From: Eonycteris spelaea
Taxonomy: Eukaryota; Chordata; Mammalia; Chiroptera; Pteropodidae
Assembly: GCA_003508835.1 (NCBI GenBank)
Contig: PUFA01000165.1
Span: forward strand, 1,312,001-1,376,000
Length of the DNA stretch: 64,000 nucleotides
Direction of reading: 5' to 3'
Every line of letters begins with the position of its first letter. Within the stretch, counting starts at the first letter, position 1. The notes below the pieces were generated by a model that searched no databases, had not been told where the DNA came from, and was given only the letters and a program-made list of their open reading frames with translations. A program made the position numbers and the translations under genes. Positions 12,936 through 26,643 of this stretch are shown in pieces.

Positions 12936-13214
12936 TGTTAAAAAGGTAAATACAGACAGAAACAAGGGCCAACTGTAAGATATTTATTTTTCAGTAGTAA
13001 TTACATAATTATTTTTTTAGAGTTTTTGCCAACACAGTGCATTTTGTATTTATTAGGCCATTTGATTAGCAGCATACTTACAATTTTCATAAATCTTTAT
13101 AGGAATTGAAAAAGAATGAGGTAAACATGGTATTGAACAATGTGATGATGTATCACCAGCTATTCATTAAGTTCATATTTCTTCTGAGCATGTTTCAAAC
13201 CTGTGATTTCTTTT

Positions 13215-13545
13215 CAGCCTCTGTGGTCCATCTCCTTGAACTTTCTCTGCTCCTTGGTTGTTTGATTCCTTCTCTACTTTTGGGTCTCATCTTAAATATC
13301 ACCTCTTCATGGACAAATTCTTTGATGGCCTTATCTAGAGTAGGCTAAAAATGAAAAGCATGTGATTGTTCTTTTATTAAGGCTTTCTTCGTAGCAGCTC
13401 TCTAACTATTTATGGATTTGTGGGTTACCAGTGTCTTATCTATTTCTCATTAGACTGTAAGCCTTCGGAAGAAGTGCTTTCATAGGCCAGTGCCTAGACT
13501 GCTTCATACAGAGTAGGCATCAAAAATCGTGTGTTCAATTGACAT
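13215..13545 (+). repeat. L2 LINE 3' end (sense)
   Basis: L2 3' landmarks: 'gggtctcatcttaaatatca', 'cctcttcatggacaaattct', 'ttagactgtaagccttcgga', 'agtgcctagactgcttcata', 'cagagtaggcatcaaaa'. The element ends at 'gtgttcaattgacatg'. Confidence 0.8.
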
Positions 13546-13959
13546 GAAATAGAAAGTATGGTTCTGGTACTTTTAAAAAAATTAACATTTGTTTTGAAAG
13601 TTTGCTAGAGTAGTAAACCAAGTTAATCATGAGGTCTGTCACTAAAGTATTTATTATTTGCAAACACCCAGTTGAAATTCATGCAGCTTTTTAAAAAGAG
13701 AGAAAAAAGACTCTACAAATGGTAGAACCAAAGAGGAACAATTGCCATATTTTCCTTCGAAACATTCTGTGCCTCTGGGTAGGAGGTGGGTGATGAGTCC
13801 CCAAATCACAAACCATCTGATGTTTGGATCACGGTTTCCTACAAATTTTTAATGGTCCAAGACAGATGCCTCTTTCGTCTTAGTCCTTCTTTAAACAGTT
13901 CCTGTCTCTGGATTTTCCCTAAGATTCACCTTCATGCCCAACCTGTCAAAGACCCACTT

Positions 13960-14125
13960 AGAAGCTACTTGACCTGGGGCAAGTTAGTCAACCTCCCTGA
14001 GCCTTGTTTTCCACCTCTGTAAAATGGGTGTGAGAATTCCCACCTTGAAAGGTTATCAGAAGGGTAAAGGGCAATGAATGCAAATCCCTGATACACAGTG
14101 AGATTGTAAATGCTATTTTCATTAT
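13960..14125 (+). repeat. MIR element
   Basis: Sense MIR: 'ctacttgacctggggcaagt', 'ccctgagccttgttttccac', 'ctctgtaaaatgggtgtgag', 'gatacacagtgagattgtaa', 'tattttcattattatta'. Confidence 0.85.
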
Positions 14126-15064
14126 TATTAGACTATATCTATCACAACTGCAGATCTGACCATGTGGAATTGAAATGCTCATCTTAACAACAACCGATTT
14201 TTGGAAATTATGGGAAAAAAGGTTACAATAGATTATAGGATCTTTGGAGATAATATTCTCTTAATTGATTTTCCTCATCATATACTAAATAAGACTACCT
14301 AGTTTCAAACTTATAGATTGAAATAAATGCACTTCACATACAACTATCCTGAGAACAATATTTTTTTTTCCCTCTGATGATTCAGAAGGCACTTCAGAGT
14401 CTTGTAGTCCCTCTGGGTTTTTATAATGAACTCCAGTTAGTATTTTATAGCTCTTTAGAAATATTTGGTTACTATCAAGTTCTAGAAAGCAACTTACCTG
14501 CCACCTTTCCCCATTCCTTAATACGTGATATAAAAATGTCTGTTCCAATAAACACAGGTTTGCTCGCCTCCGCGCAGCCGCTCCCCCCGTTACTCATCTT
14601 CTCTGTGGTGAGGACTCTCCTGCTCTGGCTTGTGCTGGGAAGTAGTAGAGGCAAAGCAGTAACATCCCTGGAGCCAAAGAACAGAAAGTCATAGGGCTTT
14701 GAGGCACTCATTTCCCATAAAGTACCAAAAGTTGTTCAAAACTTGTCAAGCTATTATCACATTTCCAATGAGACCATCTTAGGGAGCAACAAGGGCAGAG
14801 TAGATCAATTTACATTTCTTTTTCTTGCATTACTGTAAAAAGGACATATTGGATGAATTCTCAAGGCAGGTTAAACAATAACAGCAAATGTGGTGTTGGA
14901 AGAATCGAAGCTGCTTTTGTTGTATTTATTATGGGGGTCATTTCTGTACTCGAAGCTGTATTCCTGTCTTTTCCTTTATTTTGCCTGCCTTTTAATTCAA
15001 TGAGTGTGATACAGAGAAGCTCATGCTTTGCATTACAGTAGCATTGGAGTGCTGTGCTTCTGAT

Positions 15065-15250
15065 TTAACTCCTGCAGTGTGAACCCAGAACAGAGGGCCA
15101 GTAAGTAGACTCTGCTCTGCCCCTGATTAGCTGGAAGAGCTTGGACAATTTGTGCAGTATTTCTGTGAATGCCCCAGTTTCCTCTCCTGTGAACTGGGAC
15201 TATTTGCTTCTTATCAGAGGGTTGTATTTAACAAAAGGAAATGCCCTATA
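15065..15250 (+). repeat. MIR element, diverged
   Basis: Sense MIR motifs: 'ctgattagctggaagagctt', 'ggacaatttgtgc', 'gccccagtttcctctcctgt', 'gaactgggactatttgcttc'. Confidence 0.65.
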
Positions 15251-17429
15251 CATGCGAAAAAAAAATTTTTAAACACCATGCAACTGATTTCATTTTTATT
15301 TTTACTTTAACCCAAATTAATATGCGAAATCAGGATACTGCTGTTTTCAAAGTTGTTGGCATCAGCTTCATCATATTTCCAGGCGAAGTATGTGAAAGTG
15401 ATTATAGGTAATAAATATCTTTTTAAAAAACTTATTGCAGAGGCAGTTTTTCCACTGTTAATGAGGGTAATTTGACTTGGTTGAAGGATTGCAGTTCTTA
15501 AGAATTAATGCAGTAATCCAATTCAAAGATTTAAAGAGATCTAAGATTTTTCACAGGTCGCGTGCTAGTGAATGTGCTCCTATCACATAGCAGCTAATGG
15601 ACTTGAACGCCAGTCTGTCATTTACTTGTTCCCTCGCTGCATAGCAGCTTTGCCCTTGGTAGTGAGTATACTTTCCAAGCATTGCAGGTTATTTAGAAGT
15701 GTGGTATATTTATAACACTTTTGAGAGATAGTATCCTATTTCCCACAGCCCCTAATTACTATAAAAACTGGGGTTATCTTTCTTAATTACACGTTTGAAT
15801 CCTAATCTGCTAAGGTCTGAGGAATATCAGGCTCAGAGGAGCTGCCTTCTCGCCTTTCTTTTCAGAGGAGGGCCTTTCATTTTTTTTTTTTTAATGTATT
15901 TTTAAAACTAATTCATGTATCATTGTACTCATACATATAGGTTAATTCACATGAATACAAAGGTTACATACATGGTATTCATACCTTTCTATTTTTGATA
16001 ATGAGGTATTATTAACCGCTAACAATATTTTGTAAAGCCTTATTTGTAAAGCCTGTTGGAAGTGCTCTTATTTCTCGATCCCATTATGTTCCTAAATACT
16101 GGAAATCTCATTTTGAAGCAATTAGAAGTATGCACTTCTCTTTCCACGTGTGTTCTCCAGACAGCGTCACCATTCTGTGCACATAGGAACCTTTGTTCCT
16201 TAATTAGAAAAAGGACTAGAGCTTATTCATTGTGGTTCCAAGTTGTGTCTGTTCGAATGTTGAGGCAATAATACATTTCAAGGAAAGATCGAGCCTAAAT
16301 CTGGGAGGCTCTGGGCAGTTCTGAGAACTGTTAAAAGATAAATAAACAAAAAAGGGTCCTCTCAGTCCACACCCTCTACTGTCCTTGAGGGCCCAGCTGG
16401 CTGGCTGCTCATCATTTTAAAAGCCAAAGAGATTTCTGTACTCAGAGAAGGAGGTAAGGAGAGAAGGTTCGACTTGTATAGACATCTAGAACTTTGCTTT
16501 TGTTGAAAGACTGTGATCTTAGAAACAACAACAACAACAAAACAGGTCTGAATTCTCTCTTGCATTTTTGATAAGTTAGCAGACCTCGTCTAGAGTCATT
16601 AGATGTTCGAAATGAGTGAATTACTGGCAGACATGATATAAAACATATCCTAATGTTTCATAGGCCGATTTTCACTGCTGGCATTGAACATCAGAGGATT
16701 TGCAAAAAGTTTGAAAGCTAAAACTCCCAAACTGAATCAGCAAAAAGCCGTAGGCCCGCATCAGTCATCAACAAAGAGCCCTAATTTTCACAAGAACAGG
16801 CATTTCTCCAACCTCCAGAAAACTTCATGCATCTGAACATTCTCTGAAATATAATCGTGCAAACGGTGGACTCATCTCACTGGTTGAGCTCGAGGTTCCA
16901 GAAGCAAGGACATGGACACGAACCCCTTGAGTGAAAAATCTCAGACCACATGGCTGCTGTTTTTCCGTGGCTTGGCTGGACTGGCAAGGAAATGCTGAAA
17001 TAAAGAGTAGGAAGAAGAAAGCAAAATGGTAGTTTGAAAGGCAGAGAATGGAAAGTAGAGCAGTTAATTCGAAGGTCAGTTTGCTTCTCTTTGAGAAGGT
17101 TCTATCCAGTCAGGTGGCTAACACTCTGGAAGGAAAAGAACTGAGAGGCCACTAGGCAAGTTTGAAAGACAAACTGCTCCCTACCTGCCAACTCCTCGTT
17201 TCTTGCTTTCTCTTTCCAACCCTGCCAAAGGATAACTTGTCTTTTTCCTGCTAAGGCTAATGGAAGACATCAACAAACGGGGTGCTTCATAAAGATGTAG
17301 CAGATATCTGGCAAGCAGAGGCATGATACCCTTTCCCCTGGGCTGATAGTGGGATGGGTCAGAAACTGTGAATATGGAAACAAATATTATTTCCACGAGA
17401 TGATCTGCCAGTTAAAGAGACGTGTCTAG

Positions 17430-17430
<1 letters not shown>
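15251..17430. other. Repeat-poor unique intron
   Basis: No confident repeat, RNA or gene. Includes a poly-T run near 15880 and an (ACA)n run near 16526. The sequence looks unique and may include conserved non-coding elements, which cannot be tested without an alignment. Confidence 0.45.

Positions 17431-17464
<34 letters not shown>
17431..17464. repeat. (TG)n microsatellite
   Basis: Seventeen TG units followed by a short poly-C run. Confidence 0.97.
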
Positions 17465-17466
<2 letters not shown>

Positions 17467-19518
17467 CTCCCCCCCCCCACCACACCAGTAATCTTTCTGG
17501 TTTTTATTTTGTATTTCTTGGAGAAAGAAAAATAGATTTTAAAATGTAAAAACCTGTTCTTCAATTGAGTATGCAAAAATCTCATTGCAGTATTTATTCC
17601 AAACCTGCTCTCATAATGTTCAGTCAAGGAGAAAACAGCAAAAAACAGTTGTTGATGGACTTAGCATAGAACTGGATTAAATAAGCATTAGTCTACTGAA
17701 GCTGATTACAGGAATATGAAAATGCAGTATCTTAATGGTACATATTTTTATGTGGCAGCTCAGTTGCCTTTCATTTTGCAGCTAATATGTCTATTCTTAT
17801 GAGTCATTTACTTCTTTAATTACCTTTTGCAGGCAAGGCACCATGGTATATTAATGTGAATGATTTTTACTGCCAGTTTATCATACAATGCCCCAGAAGT
17901 TGAAAGGCATAATTGACTTGGAAGAACAGCTCATGAAGGAAACAATATTTAGTTGACAGTTTTCCTTGTACTCTCTGTTGACGTTTATGAGTTTACACTA
18001 TGCTAAAGGAGTAATAAACACAATTTTCTTTCAATAACAGGAAAGGGTAGTTTCTAAAATACATTTGTGGAAAACACATTTGTTCATTTCTCGGATAATA
18101 TGAAAATAACACATTTCTAGTGATAAGACCTCTCAGATTGCCAATTGAATTAAACCTTTGAAGGTACATTTATATCCTGTCTCGGAGCATTAGGAGATAT
18201 TGGGTTCATGTGATTGAATCGATTTAATAAATATTTATATTATATACAGATTCGGATAAGTCATTGAAATCTAGGTGTTAGAGTGAGACTGTGGTCTTGT
18301 CCTCCCAATTTCCAGAGGGAGGGAAGACAGGAAAGGAGCTTGGGAATTGACTGAAGGAAGATTTTCTTTCTTCCTAGGGAAGGGAAGTCCGCCGGTACAT
18401 TTGGGATAATAAGGAAAAAGGCACAGTGGATACAATTCCTTATATGGTCTGGGCTTTGAACAGTTAAAATCAAGACTTGGGTGGGTCACTGCTGTTCCTG
18501 TGTCTGGAATGGCGCTTTTTGTGGACTTGGGCAGTTAGCAAGTGCTCTTTTGTTTTAACCATCACTTCCACAGTTCCCTTGGCCCTGAGCTGGCTCACTG
18601 GCTCTGGGCAAGCCCTTTTTGGCATATTGGTTTAGAGGGAGTTAAACTTTTCACAGTTTTCTGGATTGTTTGCAGTTCAGTCCTATGCAGCATAATGAAA
18701 GTTTTCTAGCCATCTGTTGTTAAGCTGGCGGTGAGCAAGGCCAGTATATCCAAACAAAGTTCTGGCCTGCTGTAAACTGAACCTGTCAGTTTAGCATAGC
18801 TTTGCTGACCCCTACAACGAACAGGGCAGCCCTCGTACCAGGCACTCACTGTATACGGCTTTCAAAGGGGAACTTTTTATTTGGGGGGAGGGGAGGGTTA
18901 GGGTGGGAGCCTGTTTACTTTTTCTCTCATTGGCTTAAACTAGTTTACACTTAATCTTTAAATGGATAAATGGATACTTGTCCCTCCCCTCCTTTTTCAG
19001 AGTGGGGAGTTACTTCTTAATAGGGGATCATAACTTTTAGAACAAGGTATGAGTGTCTATAAACGTGAGTGAGGTGGCCGTGATTCGAAAAGATCTTCTA
19101 TGCAGTTATCTTTTTTCCATTACTTTGTCTTTCAGTGTTTGGAGACAAAGAGTCCAGACAATGGAAGCGCCTATATTTATTAGGTTATATAACTAAATAT
19201 ATTTCAAAACTTAAAAAGAACATGTTGCCTCTTTTCTTCTGCATTTGGTATTTCACCCTCAGAAGTTCACATGGAGCATTTCTTAGCAGAGCAGGCATTT
19301 GGCAATGGGCTGGCTGTATGGCATGTTACCTGCTTCTCGTCTCATCTACAACGTATATCTGTTGCTTTCAGTTGTCCAGCATAACCTTAAAATAATTTCA
19401 TTGTTTTGTGGTATTTTTTCCTTTTGTGGTAAATGTTTAATTCTTATTTCGTTTCAGTGTTTCTTTGACTATATATAAAATATTATACATTCAGATTCTT
19501 TAATATGTATGTTTGGTC
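17465..19518. other. Repeat-poor unique intron
   Basis: No gene, RNA or clear repeat recognised. Balanced unique sequence with AT-rich stretches around 17700-18250. Confidence 0.45.
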
Positions 19519-19559
19519 TGTGTGTGTATGTGTGTGCGTGCGTGCGTGCGTGCGTGTGT
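19519..19559. repeat. Compound (TG)n/(CGTG)n microsatellite
   Basis: TG units change into CGTG units ('gcgtgcgtgcgtgcgtgcgtg'-like, about five units), then TGTGTC. Confidence 0.9.
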
Positions 19560-22500
19560 CTCAACATCTTTCTAAGCCTACTCCTAACTTTTGTGGGTTT
19601 CCTTTTGTTAAAGACACCTTGTGGGTGCTGTGGCATTTTTATCTTGGTCTTGCTGTAGTATATTTCCTGTCCAACATTAGTAACATTTGTGCTTTGTTAA
19701 GAGAGGGCTCTGGGGAGCCATTGTCAAACCTCTGTATCCATCTCAATTCATTAAAATATCCAGAGAGAATGGCCACTGTCATTGAGTAACTATGTCAGCC
19801 ACTCCCCTAGCTGCCTTAGCCCCTCTAGATGAGAAGCAGACCACAGTCCCACACAGTAACAAAGAAAAAAGGGCCTGAAAGGATGAACATTTGTCTAAAG
19901 CACCAACACGAGAGGGTTTGGGCTCAACTTTAAGTGCAATCAGGGAATGTACAAGGGTCAGGAATTCCATAAATGGAGGGAGGGGTGCAAGTAGAAGAAG
20001 CAAAGGAATAAACAAGGAGATACAGACTTCTCCTTTAAGGGACAGGGAGTTTCACAGGAGTGAAAAATATTCAATTTAAAATTTAAATGAGTGCACTTTA
20101 CTTGGAAATACCATACAGTCATAATCTGTTTGTAAGGTGACTGACATATAAAGTGCTTTTTGTTTTAAGGTAAAAATAAAATGTATTCGGGGTAGAGTTT
20201 TGGGTGTAAATGTCAGGTGCAGCGTAACGTGTGCTCAACTCCAAGAGTCAAGCAAATAACCTTGGCATTTAGGACACTGCCTTTTAGAACATGAAATTGT
20301 ATTTGTTGTGTCTTTTTTTTTTTCTTTTAAAAGAGGACTACATTAAGGGGTCACCTATTAGCTGTGTTTTTGCTGTCTTAAACTCAGCCCTTCTGTCTAT
20401 TAAAATCAAACTACTGTGTAAACATTCCAGTGTTGTTCTTGGTCTACAATGGCCACGGGGATCAGGTTTCACCTGCCTGCACATCTTCAAGCAATTAGAG
20501 CAATTAGCGTGAAGCCATTTCACATTCAAGGATTCAAGGTCTATGGTGACATTCAAGTCCAGGAGAAGTCTGAAAGGGAGAGAGAGGAAACGGCCTCGAG
20601 TGTGGCTATTATTCCATGGCCCTGAGCAGACAATTTCTCTTTTAAAAATGGTAGCTCTTTAAAGATATTATTATGAGGTTTTTAAATGACATATCAGAAG
20701 TTGTTTATATAAAAACCCAACAGTCATTTAATTATACTAATAAAAGTCTTTATACATGGCACAATTTTTTTAAAAAAATCTGTAATGGCCATGAGGAAGG
20801 GAGTGTTGCTGCCTCTTGCATGACTGGTAATAACAGCATTCCTTATGGAAGAATATATTTTATAACATATAAGGGAATTTGCATTTCGCTTTTACATGGT
20901 AAACCCCCTGTTTGGGGCAAATGTAATAAATATAGCATCATGAAATTTAGTTGGAAGATTTTTGATGTATTAAAATCAACTTTTTTTAAGATTGGAGAAT
21001 AGTGGGCACTTTAACACGCAGAATTACTAGTTACAGTTCGAAGATAAATAATCAGCTTTAGCACATCAGATATCTGTACAGTCATGATAGGAGGTAACTT
21101 TTTTAAAGTCTTAGAATTGAATAGGGTTTTTGCTTTGTTTGTTTTGTTTGTTTTTTATATTTGTAACTAAGTTACCCAGGGATCTTGTTTGCATGAAGCA
21201 AAAACCCTAAACTGATTACAGCTTTTTAAATTGGATACATTTTTAAATCTACACTTTTTACTCTTGGCTTCTTGTGCAAAAAAAAAAAAAAAAAAGAAAG
21301 AAAGAAAAGGAGTTTAATTTTTAAAATCAAGGGTGCTGCAAAGAAGATCTGGCTGTGTAGTCCCAGAGGGCTTTCACAATCAGCAGTAACCACAGGCTAA
21401 ATTATAATGTGGAATTCTGTTGCCCTTTAACCTGATGCTTGCTGCCTGTTCACATTCAGGGTTTGTTAACAAATGGCTCATAAGTAAAAATTAAAATTAA
21501 AATATTGGGAGAATTACCTTTTCATTATATGTACTGACTTTAATTAGAATAAGAGGCTTATTTTTAAAAGAAGTAGCTGTGGGCCTCTAAGAAAGTTCTT
21601 GCCCTAGTTGGCTTCAGAGCTACTAGGTGTTGATCATTTCTGTATCTGTAGGACTGCACACATCTGTGTGTGACCGATGCGGGAGTATTTGTGTTCATTC
21701 AGCAGCTAGCCATTTTAGGGAACTGGGCTGCTTTGAGCTCTAGTCTAGCCCCATCTCGAACTACTTAGAGCTCCTCTGTTGAGAGATGGTTTTTCCGACC
21801 GCCCACTTGCATGGCGCCCAGGCTCTGTGCCTGTTGAAACTATATGACAGATGCAAGGAATGCTGATACAATGCAGCATGCTGGACACTGAACAAGGTAA
21901 GGGTCTGCCTTTCTCCCCCTACCCTGTGGAAATGGATTGCTAAGAAATCATGTGCAGCATTTATAAGTGGACCAGCTGAGTTAGACAGGAACATTTGAAT
22001 TGGGTAGTACACCCCTCCTGCAAGTGAAGAGGCAGCAGGCATGGAAGCGCTGTGGGGCTCAGAAGGGAGGTGAGGCAGTAAACCAGATCTTTTCCATTTT
22101 TTTTTCCTCCTAGCCCAGTCCTCTGTTTCTGTGATCTGCCTTTTGAACTGTTTTTGTGGCTGATCAGTTCCACCTAATATGTCTCTTGATTTCTGCTATT
22201 GTAATACTCAGGCGACATGCTGTTCTCTTCATTTTTATAAGCTTTAGATGCTTCTGCCTGTCATATTCTGGCGGTTTATCTGCAGCGTCTGGATTTGCTT
22301 TCAGACTTGAATGTCTATCAAGCTGCCGTTGCTTTGAATGTGAGATCAAAAGAAGATGAATTCCAGTAAAAAATTTCCTTCTATGAAGAAAAGATTGGGG
22401 CCCATGTAAACATCCCACTGACAGTTCCCAATGAGTTATTTTAGCCAAGTATTAGCACCTGGATGACAGACAGTCCAGCACTGCATGTTAAATAACAAAT

Positions 22501-23227
22501 CAGTTGCCTCCGTGGCAGAGGAATACTGCCACAACGGCAGTACATTTTCAGAAGGATTTTTTTTTCTCTCTTTCTACCCCTCCCCCTTTCCTTTTTTATT
22601 GAATATGGCTGTTCAGTTCTTCATCCTATTTTTCAAGCTGACTTGCTCTGCCGTCAGCAGTTTACTCTTCTTTACAGTGTCTGTCAAGTTACTCAGGTGA
22701 CGGAAGACAGGACTTTGATAATTAGTTTGGGGCGGGTTAAGGAGTGTTTGAGTAGGCAAGCAAGGCATCCTGATAAACAGGTAGTTTGGTTGATTGCAGA
22801 GAAGGAAAATGTAGAGGAGAAGCAGCAGAAGCAGGATCAGGGGCATATCCCTGGAATGTGTTCTTTACAAATATCTGTGACAAAATCCTCTAAAGTCTGC
22901 AGAATCTGAATTTTGGTTTTTTCCTTCCTTTTTTTTTTTTTTTTTAAAGCATCCTGCCTATGTAAATGTTACCACAAAAATATCTCAAGAGCAGGTTTCC
23001 CAAAACCCTGTCAGTGTCTATTCGTCTACGTGAATGAGCTGTTTTGGCTAGGGCTTAGTCTAGCCAGGGCACACTTGTGATGCTGTGTTGCTTCTTGCAA
23101 ACCTGGAGTGATTTAGATATGCGTAGCATTAGTAGATTTCTTTAAGTGCTGGTTGCAACTTTGAAAATTACCTGCAAGCTCCAACTGATCTTTCAACTTT
23201 GAAAGTGAAGAATTACTTGAGGAATTC
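19560..23227. other. Repeat-poor unique intron
   Basis: No confident interspersed repeat. Contains a poly-A run with GAAA units (21278-21309) and a poly-T run near 22930. A donor-like site (AACAAG|GTAAGG) is near 21897 without a convincing partner acceptor. Confidence 0.4.
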
Positions 23228-23960
23228 TTGTGGTTTCTTTGTCATTTAGTGAGAGCCCAGCCAGCTACTGTGGAGGCAAGCGTCCCTGAGGTTGCCTACA
23301 AAGGGCACTGTTCCAGAGTGTTTTCTCCTCGAGTGTGCTGCCTGCGCACAGCACTTCCTGTTTATTCAAACATCTTTTTTACCACTCGGCAACCCCCGCT
23401 TCACAGAAACAGCCAGAACCCTTCTACAGCAAGAAGACGGAAATCCAAAGGCAGGCAGTGCGCGCTCACTCCGTCAAACTCTTCATTTTCTCTGTAAGTG
23501 TCCAGAGAAAAAAAAGGACCATTTTCGCTGCGTTCAACTTTTTAACTAGGGCTCTGCTCCTGCGCAGACTTTCTCTGAGGGGCAGAATAAAATGATCCAA
23601 CTTGTTTACTGCTTTTCTCCCCTCCCTCCTCTCTCCATCAAAGGCGGGTTTTCTCTTTAGAGATTTGGGAGGGTCGGTTTCTTCTAACTCCTTGTTAATT
23701 CACTCTTGCTTTCGAACGTGTCTTCCGATATTATCAGCTAAGTAAGCAGCCTGGTGTGTCGTCAGTACAGTTTTATAGGCTCGCCTGTAGATTGAAACCT
23801 CTTTCTGCTTATTTGTGACACTGTTTTGCGCTGCCTTCTTTTTCTTCCTGTTATCGTAAGTAGCATAAGAGTGCAGGGACGGTGCCTTTGTAATTCTGCT
23901 TCTGCAGAATTGTCCCCTGATGTTTGCATCATGACACCGTCATCATTTGTGAATCGGCCT
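23228..23960 (+). promoter_or_regulatory. CpG-enriched unique patch; candidate internal promoter or enhancer
   Basis: About two dozen CpG dinucleotides fall between 23281 and 23960, while neighbouring intron is AT-rich and CpG-poor. No interspersed repeat was recognised here. A good donor-like site (TCTCT|GTAAGTG) sits at 23494 and could end an alternative first exon. FOXP1 is known to use several promoters, including ones giving N-terminally shortened isoforms in activated B cells. Assigning this patch to such a promoter is inference. It is not a CpG island by usual length and GC criteria. Confidence 0.35.
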
Positions 23961-25304
23961 TGATGATATTTGTACCAATTTCATGCCAATAAAAGTCAGA
24001 CTGCTGAAACAAGCACGGTCATTATCTCATTCATATTACTATTGTTTAAACGGGGTGGGCTGCAGAGGGAAAGAGAAAGCCCGCTTCACTTTCTGCGATG
24101 GTTGTTAACTTTGATGTTGGAAGGCTCTTTTCAAAATTCGCATTGTGGATAATTAGGATGGCAGGGAAAGCCCTCGGACCTGGGCTGCTGCTTCGCTCTG
24201 TGGCGAAGAGTGATGTGATTGTTCTCTTGGTCGTTTCTGTTGAAATGAGTTTTTTAACATGTGGTTTGACATTTTTTTAAAAGGGTTCTACCTTTTCCTG
24301 TCTGATGTTGTTGTCCCTCTTGCCTCCCTCCCGTCCCTCCATACCCTTTCCCCCAGCCCTGACCCCCGACTCAGTATAATTGGTAAGCCAGGTGCTAATT
24401 TTTTAAAAACTGTATACTGGCCAGGGAATAGACAGGAAATGGAAAATTAGCTCTTTGATCATAAGGGATTTGTTATTACAGTGAGCCTTGTTTGCGAGTC
24501 CTCAGACTAAATATCCTTAAATTTCAGTGTCTAAAACAGCATCCATTAATATAGAGGAAGAAATGTGCTCTGTAGTTGTCCAAACCTCTGATAGAAGAAA
24601 CATTTAAATAAATAAATTAAATAAATGTGTGTACGTATTGCTCTGCTGGCTTTTTTAATGTTCAGAAGTTGTTCTACTTTGTAAGGAAAAAAATTGTGTT
24701 TATAACTGCCTTCAGGACAATTTGTGTAACAGTAGGAGTAATTGCAGGGAAAATGGAAAGAGTGACTGAAGGTATTTACTCAGATGTTAGTGTAGGTGTG
24801 GGGGCCGCAAACTCAGTGTGGGAACAGTGGGCTGCTTTTCTTGGTATCTCAGTCTATTTGATGACCATCAAATTTCCCAGCTCACTGGTTTTGTTTTTTC
24901 TGGATGACATGTTTGATTATTTATCAGAAGGGGAAGGGAGTAGCCGAAGCAAATAAACATGTGACCAAGTTCTGTTTTGTTTTCCACCCAGAAAGCCATG
25001 TCCTTTAATAAATATACTGAAAATAATAAACGCATTGTTTTATGATAAAAGGAAACTATATGTGCCACTTTTTAAAACGCAAGTGAGTTAACCCTTAAGA
25101 CTCAGAAGCCCTTTTGCCTTCTTCAAATTTCCAGGCTTTTTTTTTTTAAACTGAGAATTGGTCTGTTGTGTTCTATGGTTTTATGATACAGGATTTCCCA
25201 GGATTAGCTAGCTGTTCAGTAGTTTGACTTCTCTAGATGCTTTGCTTAGTTAGTTATGCCTACTTCAGTAGCTCTTTTTTGGCATGTGTGTATGTGTGCT
25301 ACCA

Positions 25305-25307
<3 letters not shown>
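23961..25307. other. Unique intron, nothing recognised
   Basis: AT-rich with short homopolymer runs and an (AAAT)n-like run near 24606-24625. No gene or repeat family identified. Confidence 0.4.

Positions 25308-25354
<47 letters not shown>
25308..25354. repeat. (TG)n microsatellite
   Basis: About 23 TG units without interruption. Confidence 0.97.
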
Positions 25355-25355
<1 letters not shown>

Positions 25356-26219
25356 CAGTGACATCATTGAACAAATCAGTAGTAAATCTTACCATTTTCT
25401 TGAAGGCTATATCCTGACTTTATATCTATACATAATCAGCTTGTTAAAGGAAAATATACCAGAATTTTTCCTGTATGTAAACAGCATAATATTATTAGCG
25501 GTCAACTTTTGGTCCTCTCTTTAAAGGTGTCAAGCATGTGCTGTAATGCAATCAATGTGAATGTCTGTGTTCCTCAAGAAAACCTTCCTGTCTGTGATAT
25601 TATGTAGTGTATGTAATGATCTTCAGGGTGTTTATTTTCTCAATTAAGTCCTCTAGAGATATAGGAAAAAAGGCTCAAATCTACATTAAAAGTAGAATTT
25701 TTAAAAAGCAAGTGAAATTTTTATTATTTTTATTTTGATTCTTAGATGGGGGTTGCATGACTGTGTAGATATTCTTTACACATAGGCATGCACTGACATA
25801 TGGCCACATTTTTTAATTACTAGAGCATGATTTTCTATACATCCTTATTTATATACATCCTGAAAAAATGGTAGGCATGATCCTAGCACAGTGCCTGGCC
25901 GAGTCATATCCAGCTCTACAAATCACAGCTAAAAATCTGTTTTGTTGCCTATACTGTTTTGGAATGTGAATTGGAAATATGCACACAGAGGGATCCCTTC
26001 CTCATTGACTATATAAGGGAACAATGCAGCAGACGCTCAAAGCTCAGCTTCCACCAGTATCGCCTGGCACATATGTAACTGGGATGTGGCTTTGCTCTGG
26101 AGAGGAAAATGGAAGAAGCATAGCCTTTCTGTCTCGTCTGTTGTCATCTCAGGTGACTGTCCACAAGGCGGGTAGGTTGGATCATCATACTTGGTACTTA
26201 CACAGAGCCCTTTGTCTGT

Positions 26220-26330
26220 GGAAATCAAAGTGCCTGACTAATGCTAACTTGTTAATACTCAGAACACCCTTGGGATATAGGTAGGCTGCAAAGATTATCC
26301 CATTTTTGAGGTGGGAAAATGTCCTGCTGT
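26220..26330 (-). repeat. MIR fragment
   Basis: Antisense MIR core: 'gttaatactcagaacaccct', 'tgggatataggtaggctgca', 'attatcccatttttgaggtg'. Confidence 0.6.
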
Positions 26331-26619
26331 TAAAATAATTTACAATTTCCAGGCGTGTCTGTACTTAATGGTCAGGCTAGACCTGGAAGGGGTTTTATCT
26401 GGATGCCATAAGAAGTGTTTTTCCTGTGACATATTCAGCCCCAACCACAGACAGTCTCATGAGAAAGTGTTTTACCATGAAGAAACTGGACTGGAAAATA
26501 TAGCTAGTGCGTGGTATTGATGGCGGTGGGAGGGAGGAGCCAGTGAAGAGTAACCATGCTTAATTTTAATCTCTTCGGAGTCAGTTTTATTTTTTTAAGA
26601 TAGAGCACAGGCTGTAAAT

Positions 26620-26643
26620 TTTGTTTTGTTTTGTTTTGTTTGT
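26620..26643. repeat. (GTTTT)n microsatellite
   Basis: Four GTTTT units and a GTTT remnant. Confidence 0.85.

Noticed and set aside
23228..23595. Overlapping open frames in the CpG-enriched patch as coding exons
   Set aside because: Three frames are open together, none resembles a known protein; better explained by local base composition.
26005..26030. TATA-box-like 'gactatataaggg' as a promoter
   Set aside because: An isolated TATATAAG in AT-rich intron has no other promoter evidence.
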